This document shows positions 34,693 to 42,556 of a stretch of DNA of 46,818 nt, piece after piece. The stretch is from assembly GCF_025753815.1 (NCBI RefSeq), contig NZ_JAOWRF010000368.1:1-46818 (forward strand), written 5' to 3'. The stretch comes from Plectonema radiosum NIES-515. GTDB taxonomy: Bacteria > Cyanobacteriota > Cyanobacteriia > Cyanobacteriales > Nostocaceae. How positions within the stretch are numbered: the stretch's first letter is position 1; every line of letters begins with the position of its first letter. The notes below the pieces were generated by a model. That model was not told the origin of the DNA and did no database searches. It saw nothing but the letters and a program-made list of their open reading frames with translations. Both the position numbers and the translations under genes were made by a program.

Positions 34693-36489
34693 ATGAGTCA
34701 CGCAACAGCACCTCGCACCGACACCCGCATCCAAGAAGCCGTGCCGACAATTCATTATCAGGTGGCAATGCCTCAACCAGAAACGCATTTGTTTGAGGTA
34801 ACTTTACATTTAGCAAATTACCCATTGCCGATTCTGGATTTAAAACTACCTGTGTGGACTCCAGGTTCTTATTTGGTGAGAGAATACGCCAAACAGTTAC
34901 AGAATTTTGCCGCTTTTTCGGACGTGGAACCTTTGCCTTGGCGGAAAATCAGTAAAAATCACTGGCAAGTACAGACAATTGGTGTTTCAAAATTAACCGT
35001 GAGTTACCGCATTTTTGCGAATGAGCTATCAGTGCGGACAAATCATTTAGATGCAACTCACGGGTATTTTAACGGTGCGGCTCTATTTTTTAGAATCCCT
35101 GGTTGGGAAAAGCAACCAATTCGCGTTTCTATCATACCACCACGCCCAGAATGGCAGGTAACTACGGCATTACCAGCAGATGAACAAGCCAATACTTTTT
35201 TCGCTGCGGATTTTGACACCCTTGTAGACAGCCCCTTTGAAATTGGTTGCCATCAGTTATATCACTTTGAGGTATTGGGAAAACCCCATGAATTGGCAAT
35301 TTGGGGACAAGGTAATTTGCAAGTGCAACGGATGATTTCTGATATGACGAAAATTATCCAAGTTGAAGCGCAGATGTTTGGCGGTTTGCCTTATGAAAAA
35401 TATCTGTTTTTGCTACATTTATTTTCTCAAGCTTACGGTGGTTTGGAGCATAAAAACTGTTGCTCGTTAATTTATCAACGCTTTGGATTTCGCGCTCAAG
35501 ATAAATACGATCGCTTTATGCAATTGGTAGCACACGAGTTTTTTCACTTGTGGAATGTCAAGCGCATTCGCCCGAAAGCACTGGAAGTTTTTGATTACGA
35601 TCAAGAAAATTATACACCGTCTTTATGGTTTTCTGAAGGAACGACAAGTTACTATGATTTGCTGATTCCTTTACGGGCGGGCATTTATGATGCTAAGACA
35701 TTCTTGAGTAACTTGGAAAAGGAAATTACAAGGTATGAAAAGACACCCGGACGCCAAGTGCAGCCGCTTTCCGAGTCGAGCTTTGATGCTTGGATTAAAC
35801 TTTATCGCCAAGATGCCAATAGCGGCAATTCCCAAATCTCCTACTATTTAAAAGGGGAAATGGTATCTTTGTTGCTAGATTTGCTGATTCGTTCAAAGTA
35901 TGGCAATCAACGCTCTTTTGATGATGTCATGCTGAAAATGTGGCAGCAATTTGGCTCATATGAAATCGGCTTTACTCCCGAACAGTTACAGTCAGTAATT
36001 GAGTCTGTAGCAGAAATGGATTTATCTAATTTCTTTAAGCGCTACATTGATGATACTGAAGATTTGCCTTTCAACGAGTATTTGCACCCTTTTGGCTTGG
36101 AGTTAATTCCAGAAAATGAAGAAGAACTTTATCTGGGTGTGAAAACAAGTGCTGAAAACGGAAGAGAGATAATTAAGTTTGTCGAAGCTAGTTCACCTGC
36201 ACAAATAGCGGGAATCGATGCAGGTGATGAATTGTTGGCAATTGATAAAATTAAGGTGACAGCAAGTGGGTTAAGCGATTCACTTTCGGGGACGCTGCGC
36301 GATCGCTTGAAAGATTATCAACCCAACGATACCATCCAAATGACAGTTTTCCACCAAGACGAACTGCGTACTTATTCTGTCACCCTAGCTTCACCACGTC
36401 CCACGCGGTATCAAGTAAAATCTGTTGCTAACCCTTCAAAAATACAGCAAGAAAACTTAACAGGGTGGTTAGGTGTCTCAGTTTTGTAA
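34693..36489 (+). CDS. M61-family metallopeptidase with PDZ domain
   Basis: 598 residues, glycyl-aminopeptidase-like. An N-terminal beta domain (about 18-200) has PVWTPGSYLVREYAKQLQNF and NELSVRTNHLDATHGYFNGA. The zinc site is His281-Glu282-x-x-His285 (VAHEFFHLWNVKRIRP) with the third ligand Glu315 in WFSEGTTSYY. YGGLEHKN is also a family signature. A helical part follows, and a PDZ domain at about 478-565 (LYLGVKTSAENGREIIKFVE, SPAQIAGIDAGDELLAID). No signal peptide is evident, so it is probably cytoplasmic. Complete length. Confidence 0.92.
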   Translation: MSHATAPRTDTRIQEAVPTIHYQVAMPQPETHLFEVTLHLANYPLPILDLKLPVWTPGSYLVREYAKQLQNFAAFSDVEPLPWRKISKNHWQVQTIGVSKLTVSYRIFANELSVRTNHLDATHGYFNGAALFFRIPGWEKQPIRVSIIPPRPEWQVTTALPADEQANTFFAADFDTLVDSPFEIGCHQLYHFEVLGKPHELAIWGQGNLQVQRMISDMTKIIQVEAQMFGGLPYEKYLFLLHLFSQAYGGLEHKNCCSLIYQRFGFRAQDKYDRFMQLVAHEFFHLWNVKRIRPKALEVFDYDQENYTPSLWFSEGTTSYYDLLIPLRAGIYDAKTFLSNLEKEITRYEKTPGRQVQPLSESSFDAWIKLYRQDANSGNSQISYYLKGEMVSLLLDLLIRSKYGNQRSFDDVMLKMWQQFGSYEIGFTPEQLQSVIESVAEMDLSNFFKRYIDDTEDLPFNEYLHPFGLELIPENEEELYLGVKTSAENGREIIKFVEASSPAQIAGIDAGDELLAIDKIKVTASGLSDSLSGTLRDRLKDYQPNDTIQMTVFHQDELRTYSVTLASPRPTRYQVKSVANPSKIQQENLTGWLGVSVL

Positions 36490-36500
36490 GGTATAAGGTA

Positions 36501-36545
36501 AAAGGCAAAAAGAAAAAGAATTGTTTGCTTCTTTCTTTTGCCTTT
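36501..36545. terminator. bidirectional hairpin between convergent genes
   Basis: AAAGGCAAAAAGAAA (36501-36515) pairs with TTTCTTTTGCCTTT (36532-36545), with one bulged A. It lies between the M61 peptidase stop and the comB-like stop, and A/T runs flank it on both sides, so it could terminate both transcripts. Confidence 0.6.
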
Positions 36546-36551
36546 TGCCTT

Positions 36552-37283
36552 TTAACTTTTCAAAACTCCTGGTTCTCGTTGCATGGGTAAAACATCTAAA
36601 ATATCGGTTTGCGAGCAATATTTCAGGTCTTCGTGACAATCAAGACGTAACAATCGCTGACCGTGGCTGCAAGCGTGGAAAAGTCCTAATAAGTTATCTT
36701 GCCATTGAGAATAAAGAGCGATCGCACTAATTACTTCATCATTACCAGCTAATTCCTCTAAAGGTAAGTTGGTTTCTTGTACAACATGTTGCGCGATCGC
36801 CCCTGCACAAGCTGTATCCTCTAAAGAAAAACTGCCTTCCCAACCTGAACCAACAATCCAAACTGTTTCTGGTTGCTTTTCGATCAGATATCGCACCACC
36901 GCAGCCCGATTAATAAAAGCTGCGGTGATGACAGTTGCAGCATCTTGTATTCTTTGTAAGGCACGAGTGCCATTCGTGGTACTAATAAACAAGCGTCGCC
37001 CTTGGACTAATTCTGGTGTACAGTCGAGAGGCGAGTTACCCAGTTCAAAACCAGGAACTTTCCCCCCACCGCGTTCTCCAGCTCGTAGCCGTTTTTCGGG
37101 GAGCCAAGATTCGCTAACATGCATAAGTTTTTCTAAATCGCTGAAGACTTGAATAGCCTCACCTCCAGCCGCTAAGACGGTCGCCATTGTGCTAGTTGCT
37201 CGCAAAACATCAACTGCGATCGCGCAGTCTGGCGCTTTATCCGCTGGAGTCAATTCCGGAGTGTGGTAAACGAATAGCTTCAC
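36552..37283 (-). CDS. ComB-like 2-phosphosulfolactate phosphatase family protein
   Basis: 243 residues. Family signatures: [20 protein letters not shown] near the N-terminus, [52 protein letters not shown] and [20 protein letters not shown]. In methanogens ComB removes phosphate from 2-phosphosulfolactate during coenzyme M synthesis. Cyanobacteria lack that pathway, so the actual substrate is unknown; sulfolactate metabolism is one possibility. Mg2+-dependent and cytoplasmic by family. Confidence 0.88.
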   Translation of the reverse strand: MKLFVYHTPELTPADKAPDCAIAVDVLRATSTMATVLAAGGEAIQVFSDLEKLMHVSESWLPEKRLRAGERGGGKVPGFELGNSPLDCTPELVQGRRLFISTTNGTRALQRIQDAATVITAAFINRAAVVRYLIEKQPETVWIVGSGWEGSFSLEDTACAGAIAQHVVQETNLPLEELAGNDEVISAIALYSQWQDNLLGLFHACSHGQRLLRLDCHEDLKYCSQTDILDVLPMQREPGVLKS

Positions 37284-37529
37284 GTGCTGGGTACACCTAG
37301 TCTTATACTATTGACGCAAATAATATCTTACCCAGATGCTGTCACTAAACGTCGCTTTATGCTAGTGGGTTCTTGATGTATAAACCCAGAGTATGCTCTA
37401 TCCATGAATCTTTGAAGATTGAAATCTTGCCCCTCTTCAATGGGCAATTTCTCCTGTTTTAACGCAGCATTGGAACTAAACGTGTAATCTGAGAAGAAGG
37501 ACAGCTTCTAGCTCTAATCGAAAATCAAT

Positions 37530-37952
37530 ATGGCACCTTTACCTGAATATCGCCCCAAACAACTGTCTTTAGGTCCTCTGGAAGCAGAAATTTTGCATAT
37601 CATCTGGGAACTGAGTTCAGTTACAGTTAAAGATGTACACGATCGCATTCTTACTGACCCCAACCGCGAATTAGCTTATACTTCTGTGACAACCGTATTG
37701 CGACGCCTCACCGATAAAGGTTGGCTAACCTGCGACAAAAAAGCACGAGCATTTTATTGGCGTCCGTTGATTACCAAACAGCAAGCTGAGGTAATTAAAG
37801 CACACGAGCAGTTACAGCGATTTCTCGCGGTGGGTAATCCCGATGTAATTGCTGCTTTTGCAGATAGTTTAGATGAAGCTGCCAGCGAACAAATACAAGC
37901 GATCGCCAAACGCATTCAAGCTGCACGCCAAGCCAGGGAGGAACAACTTTAA
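37530..37952 (+). CDS. BlaI/MecI/CopY-type repressor
   Basis: 140 residues. Winged helix with LGPLEAEILHIIWELSSVTV, KDVHDRILTDPNRELAYTSV, TTVLRRLTDKGWLTCDKKAR and FYWRPLITKQQ, then a helical dimerisation part. The stop overlaps the start of the M56 metallopeptidase by one base (TAATG), so they are translationally coupled. In BlaI/BlaR1 systems the M56 protein triggers repressor cleavage. Target genes are not obvious; the intergenic DNA upstream (37284-37529) is the likely operator region. Confidence 0.92.
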   Translation: MAPLPEYRPKQLSLGPLEAEILHIIWELSSVTVKDVHDRILTDPNRELAYTSVTTVLRRLTDKGWLTCDKKARAFYWRPLITKQQAEVIKAHEQLQRFLAVGNPDVIAAFADSLDEAASEQIQAIAKRIQAARQAREEQL

Positions 37953-38782
37953 TGCATCTGATCATGATTTTTACTGCTTTAACAGTTGCTTGGTGCTTAA
38001 GATCCTCTCAAACTAACTTTGAAGGTAGTTGGAGTGTGCGCTGGAGGCGATCGCTATTCTTATTTCTCTTCCCGCCCTTGTTAATTTTTATGACCGCGAT
38101 CGCCGTTTTGTGTATGGGTCCCCAAGGCAATATGGGCGGGATGTACACCGGCTGGTTTAGTTATGTTTTAACGTTAATTTGTCTTGCAATATTTGACATT
38201 TTGTGCATCAAGCTTGCCTTTGGTGGTTGGCAATCGGTGAAATCTGTTCGCAACTGTCCCTTAGTTAATCTTGAGGGTAAACAAGTCCGGTTGCTCAACA
38301 CCGAAGCGCTATTCGCTGGTCAAATCGGTTTTTGGCACTCGGAATTAGTAATTAGTCAAGGACTACTGGAAACTCTTTTACCAAAGCATTTAGAAACCGT
38401 CTTCGCACACGAGGAAGGACATTACCATTACAGGGATACATTCTGGTTTTTTTGGTTGGGTTGGGTGCGTTCCTGCACCGCTTGGTTGCCAAATACAGAT
38501 ACATTGTGGCAAGAATTGTTAATTTTGCGCGAATTACGTGCGGATGCTTACGCTGCATCACGAGTAGATCCGTTATTATTAGCAGAATCGCTCTTGTTGG
38601 TAGTGAGTACAACTCCTATATCCTCAGAAATTTTCTGTGCTGCATTAGGTAGCGATCGCTTAGAACAAAGAATAGAAGCTTTGTTAGCACAACCAGAACC
38701 GACTCCAAAACTCAACTTCCAATTTTGGAATGGCTTTTTGTTAGCGTTTTTGCCTTTAGTAAGTGTGATATTTCACAACTAA
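37952..38782 (+). CDS. M56-family membrane metallopeptidase (BlaR1-like)
   Basis: 276 residues. Membrane segments at about 1-15, 34-55 (LFLFLFPPLLIFMTAIAVLC) and 68-90 (WFSYVLTLICLAIFDILCIK), and one at the C-terminus (WNGFLLAFLPLVSVIFHN). The zinc motif is His153-Glu154-x-x-His157 in VFAHEEGHYHYRD, with ELRADAYAA providing the third ligand further on. There is no extracellular sensor domain like that of BlaR1, so the signal it senses is unknown. Paired with the BlaI-type repressor. Confidence 0.9.
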   Translation: MHLIMIFTALTVAWCLRSSQTNFEGSWSVRWRRSLFLFLFPPLLIFMTAIAVLCMGPQGNMGGMYTGWFSYVLTLICLAIFDILCIKLAFGGWQSVKSVRNCPLVNLEGKQVRLLNTEALFAGQIGFWHSELVISQGLLETLLPKHLETVFAHEEGHYHYRDTFWFFWLGWVRSCTAWLPNTDTLWQELLILRELRADAYAASRVDPLLLAESLLLVVSTTPISSEIFCAALGSDRLEQRIEALLAQPEPTPKLNFQFWNGFLLAFLPLVSVIFHN

Positions 38783-38866
38783 ATTGCTAATTCACACTAA
38801 GATCAATTATTGGATGCATATGATTGTATATCTTCCAATGGCGATCGCTCGAATTTTTTCGGTTTA

Positions 38867-39697
38867 TCATTTTGGCAAAGAACAAGAGTAGTTTTTGATT
38901 AATAATTCTTTGCCTTTAGCAGCATTTTTTTGTTTATAATTATTCATTCCATACTGTACTTCTAACTCTGTTATTTCCGCAAAATTGAATAACTTTCTAA
39001 TTTCTGGACAATCATCGTAAGTTAAAAGCCATCTGTGTTCGCATTTTTTTAAAATCTGAGCAAATCGTTCATGGTCAAAGTTGGTGTGTAAGTCACCTTT
39101 CACTCCATAAAGCTTTGATTTGACTGCTTGAAAATAAGGTGGATCGAGAAATAGAAAGACTTTTTTACCTGCTTTAATTAATAGTTCTTCATAATCTACA
39201 CAACTAATATTAACTCCCGATAAATAAGGAGAAATATTGTTTAATCTCTCAACAGATGATTGAGTAAATCTTTTTTCAAATGCCTGCTGCGAATACCCAC
39301 CTGAATCCATCAAGCCGGAAAAAGTAATTCGATTCATAATAAAAAAACGAAGCGCTCTTTCAAATTCAGAGTGTAAATTATCTGCATTAATTAAATAATT
39401 ATATAGTTCTCTGCCATCTTTGTAGTTTTCTTTAAATTTATTAGTTTCGATTACGAAGTTACTTATATGATCTTTTGCATATTTCCAAAACAAATACAAA
39501 TCAAAATTAATATCATTAATCCAGTATTCATTTATTCTTCGATGAAACAAACTTTTAACAGCTATAAAAACGGAACCACCACCGACAAAAGGCTCTCTGA
39601 ATTCAGATATATCTAAAGGAATATAAGGTAATATATGATTAACAACCCTTGATTTACCTCCTGGATATCTCAAGGGAATTTTTATTGATTTAACCAT
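38867..39697 (-). CDS. D12-class N6-adenine DNA methyltransferase
   Basis: 276 residues of the Dam/DpnM type. Motif X is PLRYPGGKSRVVNHILPYI, motif I FREPFVGGGSVFIAVKS, the mid region NRITFSGLMDSGGYSQQAFE, motif IV DPPY (185-188) and motif V-VI WLLTYDDCPEIRKLF. No restriction endonuclease is adjacent. The gene is more A/T-rich than its neighbours and carries few GCGATCGC octamers, which suggests recent acquisition. Target not certain; GATC is possible, which would also modify HIP1 sites. Confidence 0.88.
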   Translation of the reverse strand: MVKSIKIPLRYPGGKSRVVNHILPYIPLDISEFREPFVGGGSVFIAVKSLFHRRINEYWINDINFDLYLFWKYAKDHISNFVIETNKFKENYKDGRELYNYLINADNLHSEFERALRFFIMNRITFSGLMDSGGYSQQAFEKRFTQSSVERLNNISPYLSGVNISCVDYEELLIKAGKKVFLFLDPPYFQAVKSKLYGVKGDLHTNFDHERFAQILKKCEHRWLLTYDDCPEIRKLFNFAEITELEVQYGMNNYKQKNAAKGKELLIKNYSCSLPK

Positions 39698-39868
39698 TTT
39701 ATTGATCGTACCGAAAGCTGCTGATTTTAGCTTACTGGATCGCTACTACAACAATAGATAATCAAATTCTTGTTTTCATCAACATATTAAACAAGCTTTT
39801 GATATAGCGCTCAAAGGTTATCACAATTTTTTCAAATTAATAGAATAATTTTTTTAACTGCAACCGTC

Positions 39869-39897
39869 GTAGAGACGTTCCATCGGAACGTCTCTAC
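39869..39897. repeat. perfect GTAGAGACG hairpin repeat
   Basis: GTAGAGACGTTCC (39869-39881) and GGAACGTCTCTAC (39885-39897), a perfect 13-bp inverted repeat around ATC. Member of the dispersed family described in the findings. The rest of 39698-39994 is A/T-rich without genes. Confidence 0.85.
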
Positions 39898-39932
39898 AAT
39901 ATGTGTGATTTGCGTTTTCATGATATAAAAAT

Positions 39933-39959
39933 CCCCGCTACAGCATAACCATAGCGGGG
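39933..39959 (-). terminator. intrinsic terminator of the DUF4912 gene
   Basis: On the minus strand, CCCCGCTA and TAGCGGGG (plus-strand arms 39933-39940 and 39952-39959) form an 8-bp GC-rich stem with an 11-nt loop, followed by ATTTTTATATC. It begins about 36 bases after the gene's stop. Confidence 0.85.
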
Positions 39960-39994
39960 GAAAAGTTTATGTGTCGATTTTAGTTAATCCAAAA

Positions 39995-41251
39995 TTAAGA
40001 GAACCATTCAACAACAGCTTCTTCTTTGGTGTTAGTGTTGCGAGATGGTGTCTCACGAGTAAACTTCATTTGAATTGACCGTGTTTGTTCACCATCAACA
40101 GCGACAGCCTTAATCGGATAGTCAATTAAACCATCTTGGAAAGACATCTGGAAGCGGAATGTACCATCTGGATTCAGCTTGATTGGACGACCACCAATTG
40201 TTACGGTAGCATCGGGTTCGGTTGCACCATAAACAATCAACTCAGCATCCGCAATTAACCAGAATTGACGCGGACGCATTGGTACGTCTCCAGAGAAACC
40301 GGCACCGGACATTCCTACACCAGACATGGTTAAACCAGATGCGCTGGGAACTGCCCACATACCTACTCCAGACGGGAATACGTAGGAACTGATGGTTTGT
40401 TCGTGGATGGAAGTTTGATGCATCGAGCCAAATATAGAACCAGCAACGCGCATTGCTTCGGTAGATTCAGCCATGCCAAAGATTTGGTCATAGATAGGAT
40501 TGCTACCATTGACGTTACCGTATGCGTTACCGTATGCGGTTGAGGGGGCAACTTTCTTGGCTGGGGGAACCAGTTCGTATTGAGTTTTGCCAGCCAAATC
40601 TTCTTCAAAGTTGACTGTGATGAAAACGTCTTCAATCCAGTCAGAAGGATAGACAGGAGGAATATGTACTGGTGTCGATCGCGCCAATATCAACCAGCGA
40701 CCATCAGCACAACGATAACCGATATCAAGCACATAATCGCGATCGCTCACTGGCACCGGTAAATACCATTCCCGCGCTAATTCATCAGAAGGATATTCCT
40801 GAATGCTGTGCGGACTTTGGTATTCAATATTGATGTCGGTAACATCATAAATCCGCAGTGCTAATTGTTGTCCACCTTGGCGACGCAGTTCTTCTTTGTG
40901 TTCGTTGGAAACATCCCAGTAAGTGTAAGCCCACTGAGGATCTCGCGGCATCAGCACAATCCGGCTTTCTCCGTAACCAGATGGCAAATCTGCGAGTCCT
41001 TCGTCAACATCTGCCAAAAAGCCACCATTACGATCTATTTGACCTAATTCAAATTTTGCTGCTTCCACGGTTTCCTGTGCCTCCGGTGAACGAGATGGGG
41101 TAAGCGAAACTTTACTGCGCTGAACTTCTTGAATCGATGCCAGCAATTGCGATTTACGCATTCTGCTATAACGAGAGATACTATATTCGCTAGCAACTCT
41201 ACGTAGTTGCCTTAGTGTCATCTCTTCTAGGGGTGGGCGTTCTTTTGCCAT
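39995..41251 (-). CDS. DUF4912-domain protein with Rho-N-like N-terminus
   Basis: 418 residues. The first 45 residues are a Rho-N/SAP-like helical module (LEEMTLRQLRRVASEYSISR, MRKSQLLASIQEV). DUF4912 follows at about 90-220: ESRIVLMPRDPQWAYTYWDV, LALRIYDVTDI, REWYLPVPVSDRDYVLDIGY. A middle Gly/Ser/Met-rich segment (about 250-330) leads to a beta domain near the end (AELIVYGATEPDATVTIGGR, GTFRFQMSFQDG), similar to Ig/bacterial carbohydrate-like folds. Strong ribosome-binding site (GGAGG). It has its own terminator. Function unknown. Confidence 0.85.
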   Translation of the reverse strand: MAKERPPLEEMTLRQLRRVASEYSISRYSRMRKSQLLASIQEVQRSKVSLTPSRSPEAQETVEAAKFELGQIDRNGGFLADVDEGLADLPSGYGESRIVLMPRDPQWAYTYWDVSNEHKEELRRQGGQQLALRIYDVTDINIEYQSPHSIQEYPSDELAREWYLPVPVSDRDYVLDIGYRCADGRWLILARSTPVHIPPVYPSDWIEDVFITVNFEEDLAGKTQYELVPPAKKVAPSTAYGNAYGNVNGSNPIYDQIFGMAESTEAMRVAGSIFGSMHQTSIHEQTISSYVFPSGVGMWAVPSASGLTMSGVGMSGAGFSGDVPMRPRQFWLIADAELIVYGATEPDATVTIGGRPIKLNPDGTFRFQMSFQDGLIDYPIKAVAVDGEQTRSIQMKFTRETPSRNTNTKEEAVVEWFS

Positions 41252-41507
41252 GATTTTGACCTCCAGTAGTTTAAAAGGTAAATGATTTCCCCTGGCTAAA
41301 GAGTGGTTTAATAAATGCCATCCAATCCAGATGAATTTCTTATTCCTGAAGGAGTGGTTTTTGCCCAGTTTTGAGATTTTTTTAGTCGGTTTTTAAATTA
41401 AGGTCTACTTCCTATAAGTTCCCTACAAATGCGATCGGCATTTATTTGGGATCGGAAAAGTCCCTTTGTTAATGAATATTAACTAACAAACCCGCACAGG
41501 GATCAAG

Positions 41508-41527
41508 GGGTCTCAAGACCCGTTTTT
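41508..41527 (+). terminator. intrinsic terminator with no recognised gene upstream
   Basis: GGGTCT-CA-AGACCC (41508-41521) followed by G and five T's on the plus strand: a good factor-independent terminator. The nearest plus-strand gene upstream is more than 2 kb away, so it may end a small RNA transcribed from within 41252-41500. That stretch otherwise shows nothing recognisable. Confidence 0.55.
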
Positions 41528-41843
41528 GTCCTTTTCACGAATTTATCAGCCATTTGGGGATCGCAATGTCACGCTTTCCTGACGTTAGTGAGATAATGCC
41601 CATTTGTCAACCAAAAATTGAGACCTAATGTCATGGAATGATGATAGAGGGATTGGCATTTTCTCGTGGGGCTTTTGTGCGATCGCCATTGCTTTCGATT
41701 TAACCAATATTTATCCTGGCTGAATATCCATGAGATAAAAACTGTATGAAAGATTTTCGGCTGATTTCCCACAAAATCAACACCCCAGTCCATACCTCCT
41801 AACCACCAGATGTCTATTGGACACACTTCTATGGAGACTCTAA

Positions 41844-42146
41844 GCCAGAGAATGCTCGTCAATTTTGACATCATTACCAGGTATAAATTCCAGTGTGCGG
41901 AAACCGCCTGTTGGAAGTATTTACCGACTTTGGGCAGTTGTTGATGGCGAAAAAATCCCCTGCGGACAGCTTCGTGCTATTACACAGGGTAAGATTGTCG
42001 AAAAATTTGCCATGCCTGGTGATTTCTATGATGCGGAGGTATCAGAAATGTTTGTTACCCTGGAGACATCCACAGACCATAGGTATCCACTAGGACTGGT
42101 GGTTATGAAGAATGCTTTTACCTTTGGTGATGGCAGCAAACTTTAA
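41844..42146 (+). pseudogene. RskA-type anti-sigma factor C-terminal remnant
   Basis: The open frame from 41844 (after a TAA at 41841) reads KPPVGSIYRLWAVVDGEKIP, then CGQLRAITQGKIVEKFAMPG and FVTLETSTDHRYPLGLVVM. This is the C-terminal extracytoplasmic domain of RskA/anti-sigma-K-like proteins (pattern YRLWAVVDGKKI...G.F...FVTLEP). The zinc-anti-sigma N-terminus and the membrane helix are absent, and there is no sigma-factor gene. The only near start is TTG at 41865. A degraded copy is most likely. The minus-strand frame 41569-41874 beside it is unassigned. Confidence 0.6.
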
Positions 42147-42556
42147 TCCACATTCCACACTTAAAAATGCAATACTATATTGATGTTAAAAAAAATATTA
42201 CTAATATTAACGATTTTAATTAAATATTAATACTGAGAACAATGAGTAAATGTGCGATGCCTTCTCTTCTCCTGTCGGAGACGCTCCGCGAACGAGAGGC
42301 TACGCCTACGCTACATAACCCACTTTCTGCAATTTACTTTGTAATCTGGACTTGAGACTAAAATCCAGTAAATAGACATAGGGGTAGAAATTCAATATGC
42401 GTTATTCAGAACCCCTAGAGACGTAGCAGTGCTACGTCTCTACATTCTTGTGTCTATTCGTTTAGACTATAATTTGAAGTGCAAACTTTATTTAATTTTT
42501 TTAAGATATCTTAATATTATCTTCATATAGGGTTGAGTTGAGTCATAATGCTCTTT
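42147..42556. other. intergenic region with a GTAGAGACG-type hairpin
   Basis: Contains a perfect 13-bp hairpin, TAGAGACGTAGCA (42416-42428) with TGCTACGTCTCTA (42430-42442). A cyanobacterial GACGCTCCGCGAACG / GGCTACGCCTACGCTAC repeat lies at about 42279-42317. No gene. Confidence 0.6.

Noticed and set aside
41569-41874. 101-codon minus frame with Trp-rich sequence
   Set aside because: It looks partly protein-like (MDWGVDFVGNQPKIF), but no family or start signal could be supported and it overlaps the anti-sigma remnant.
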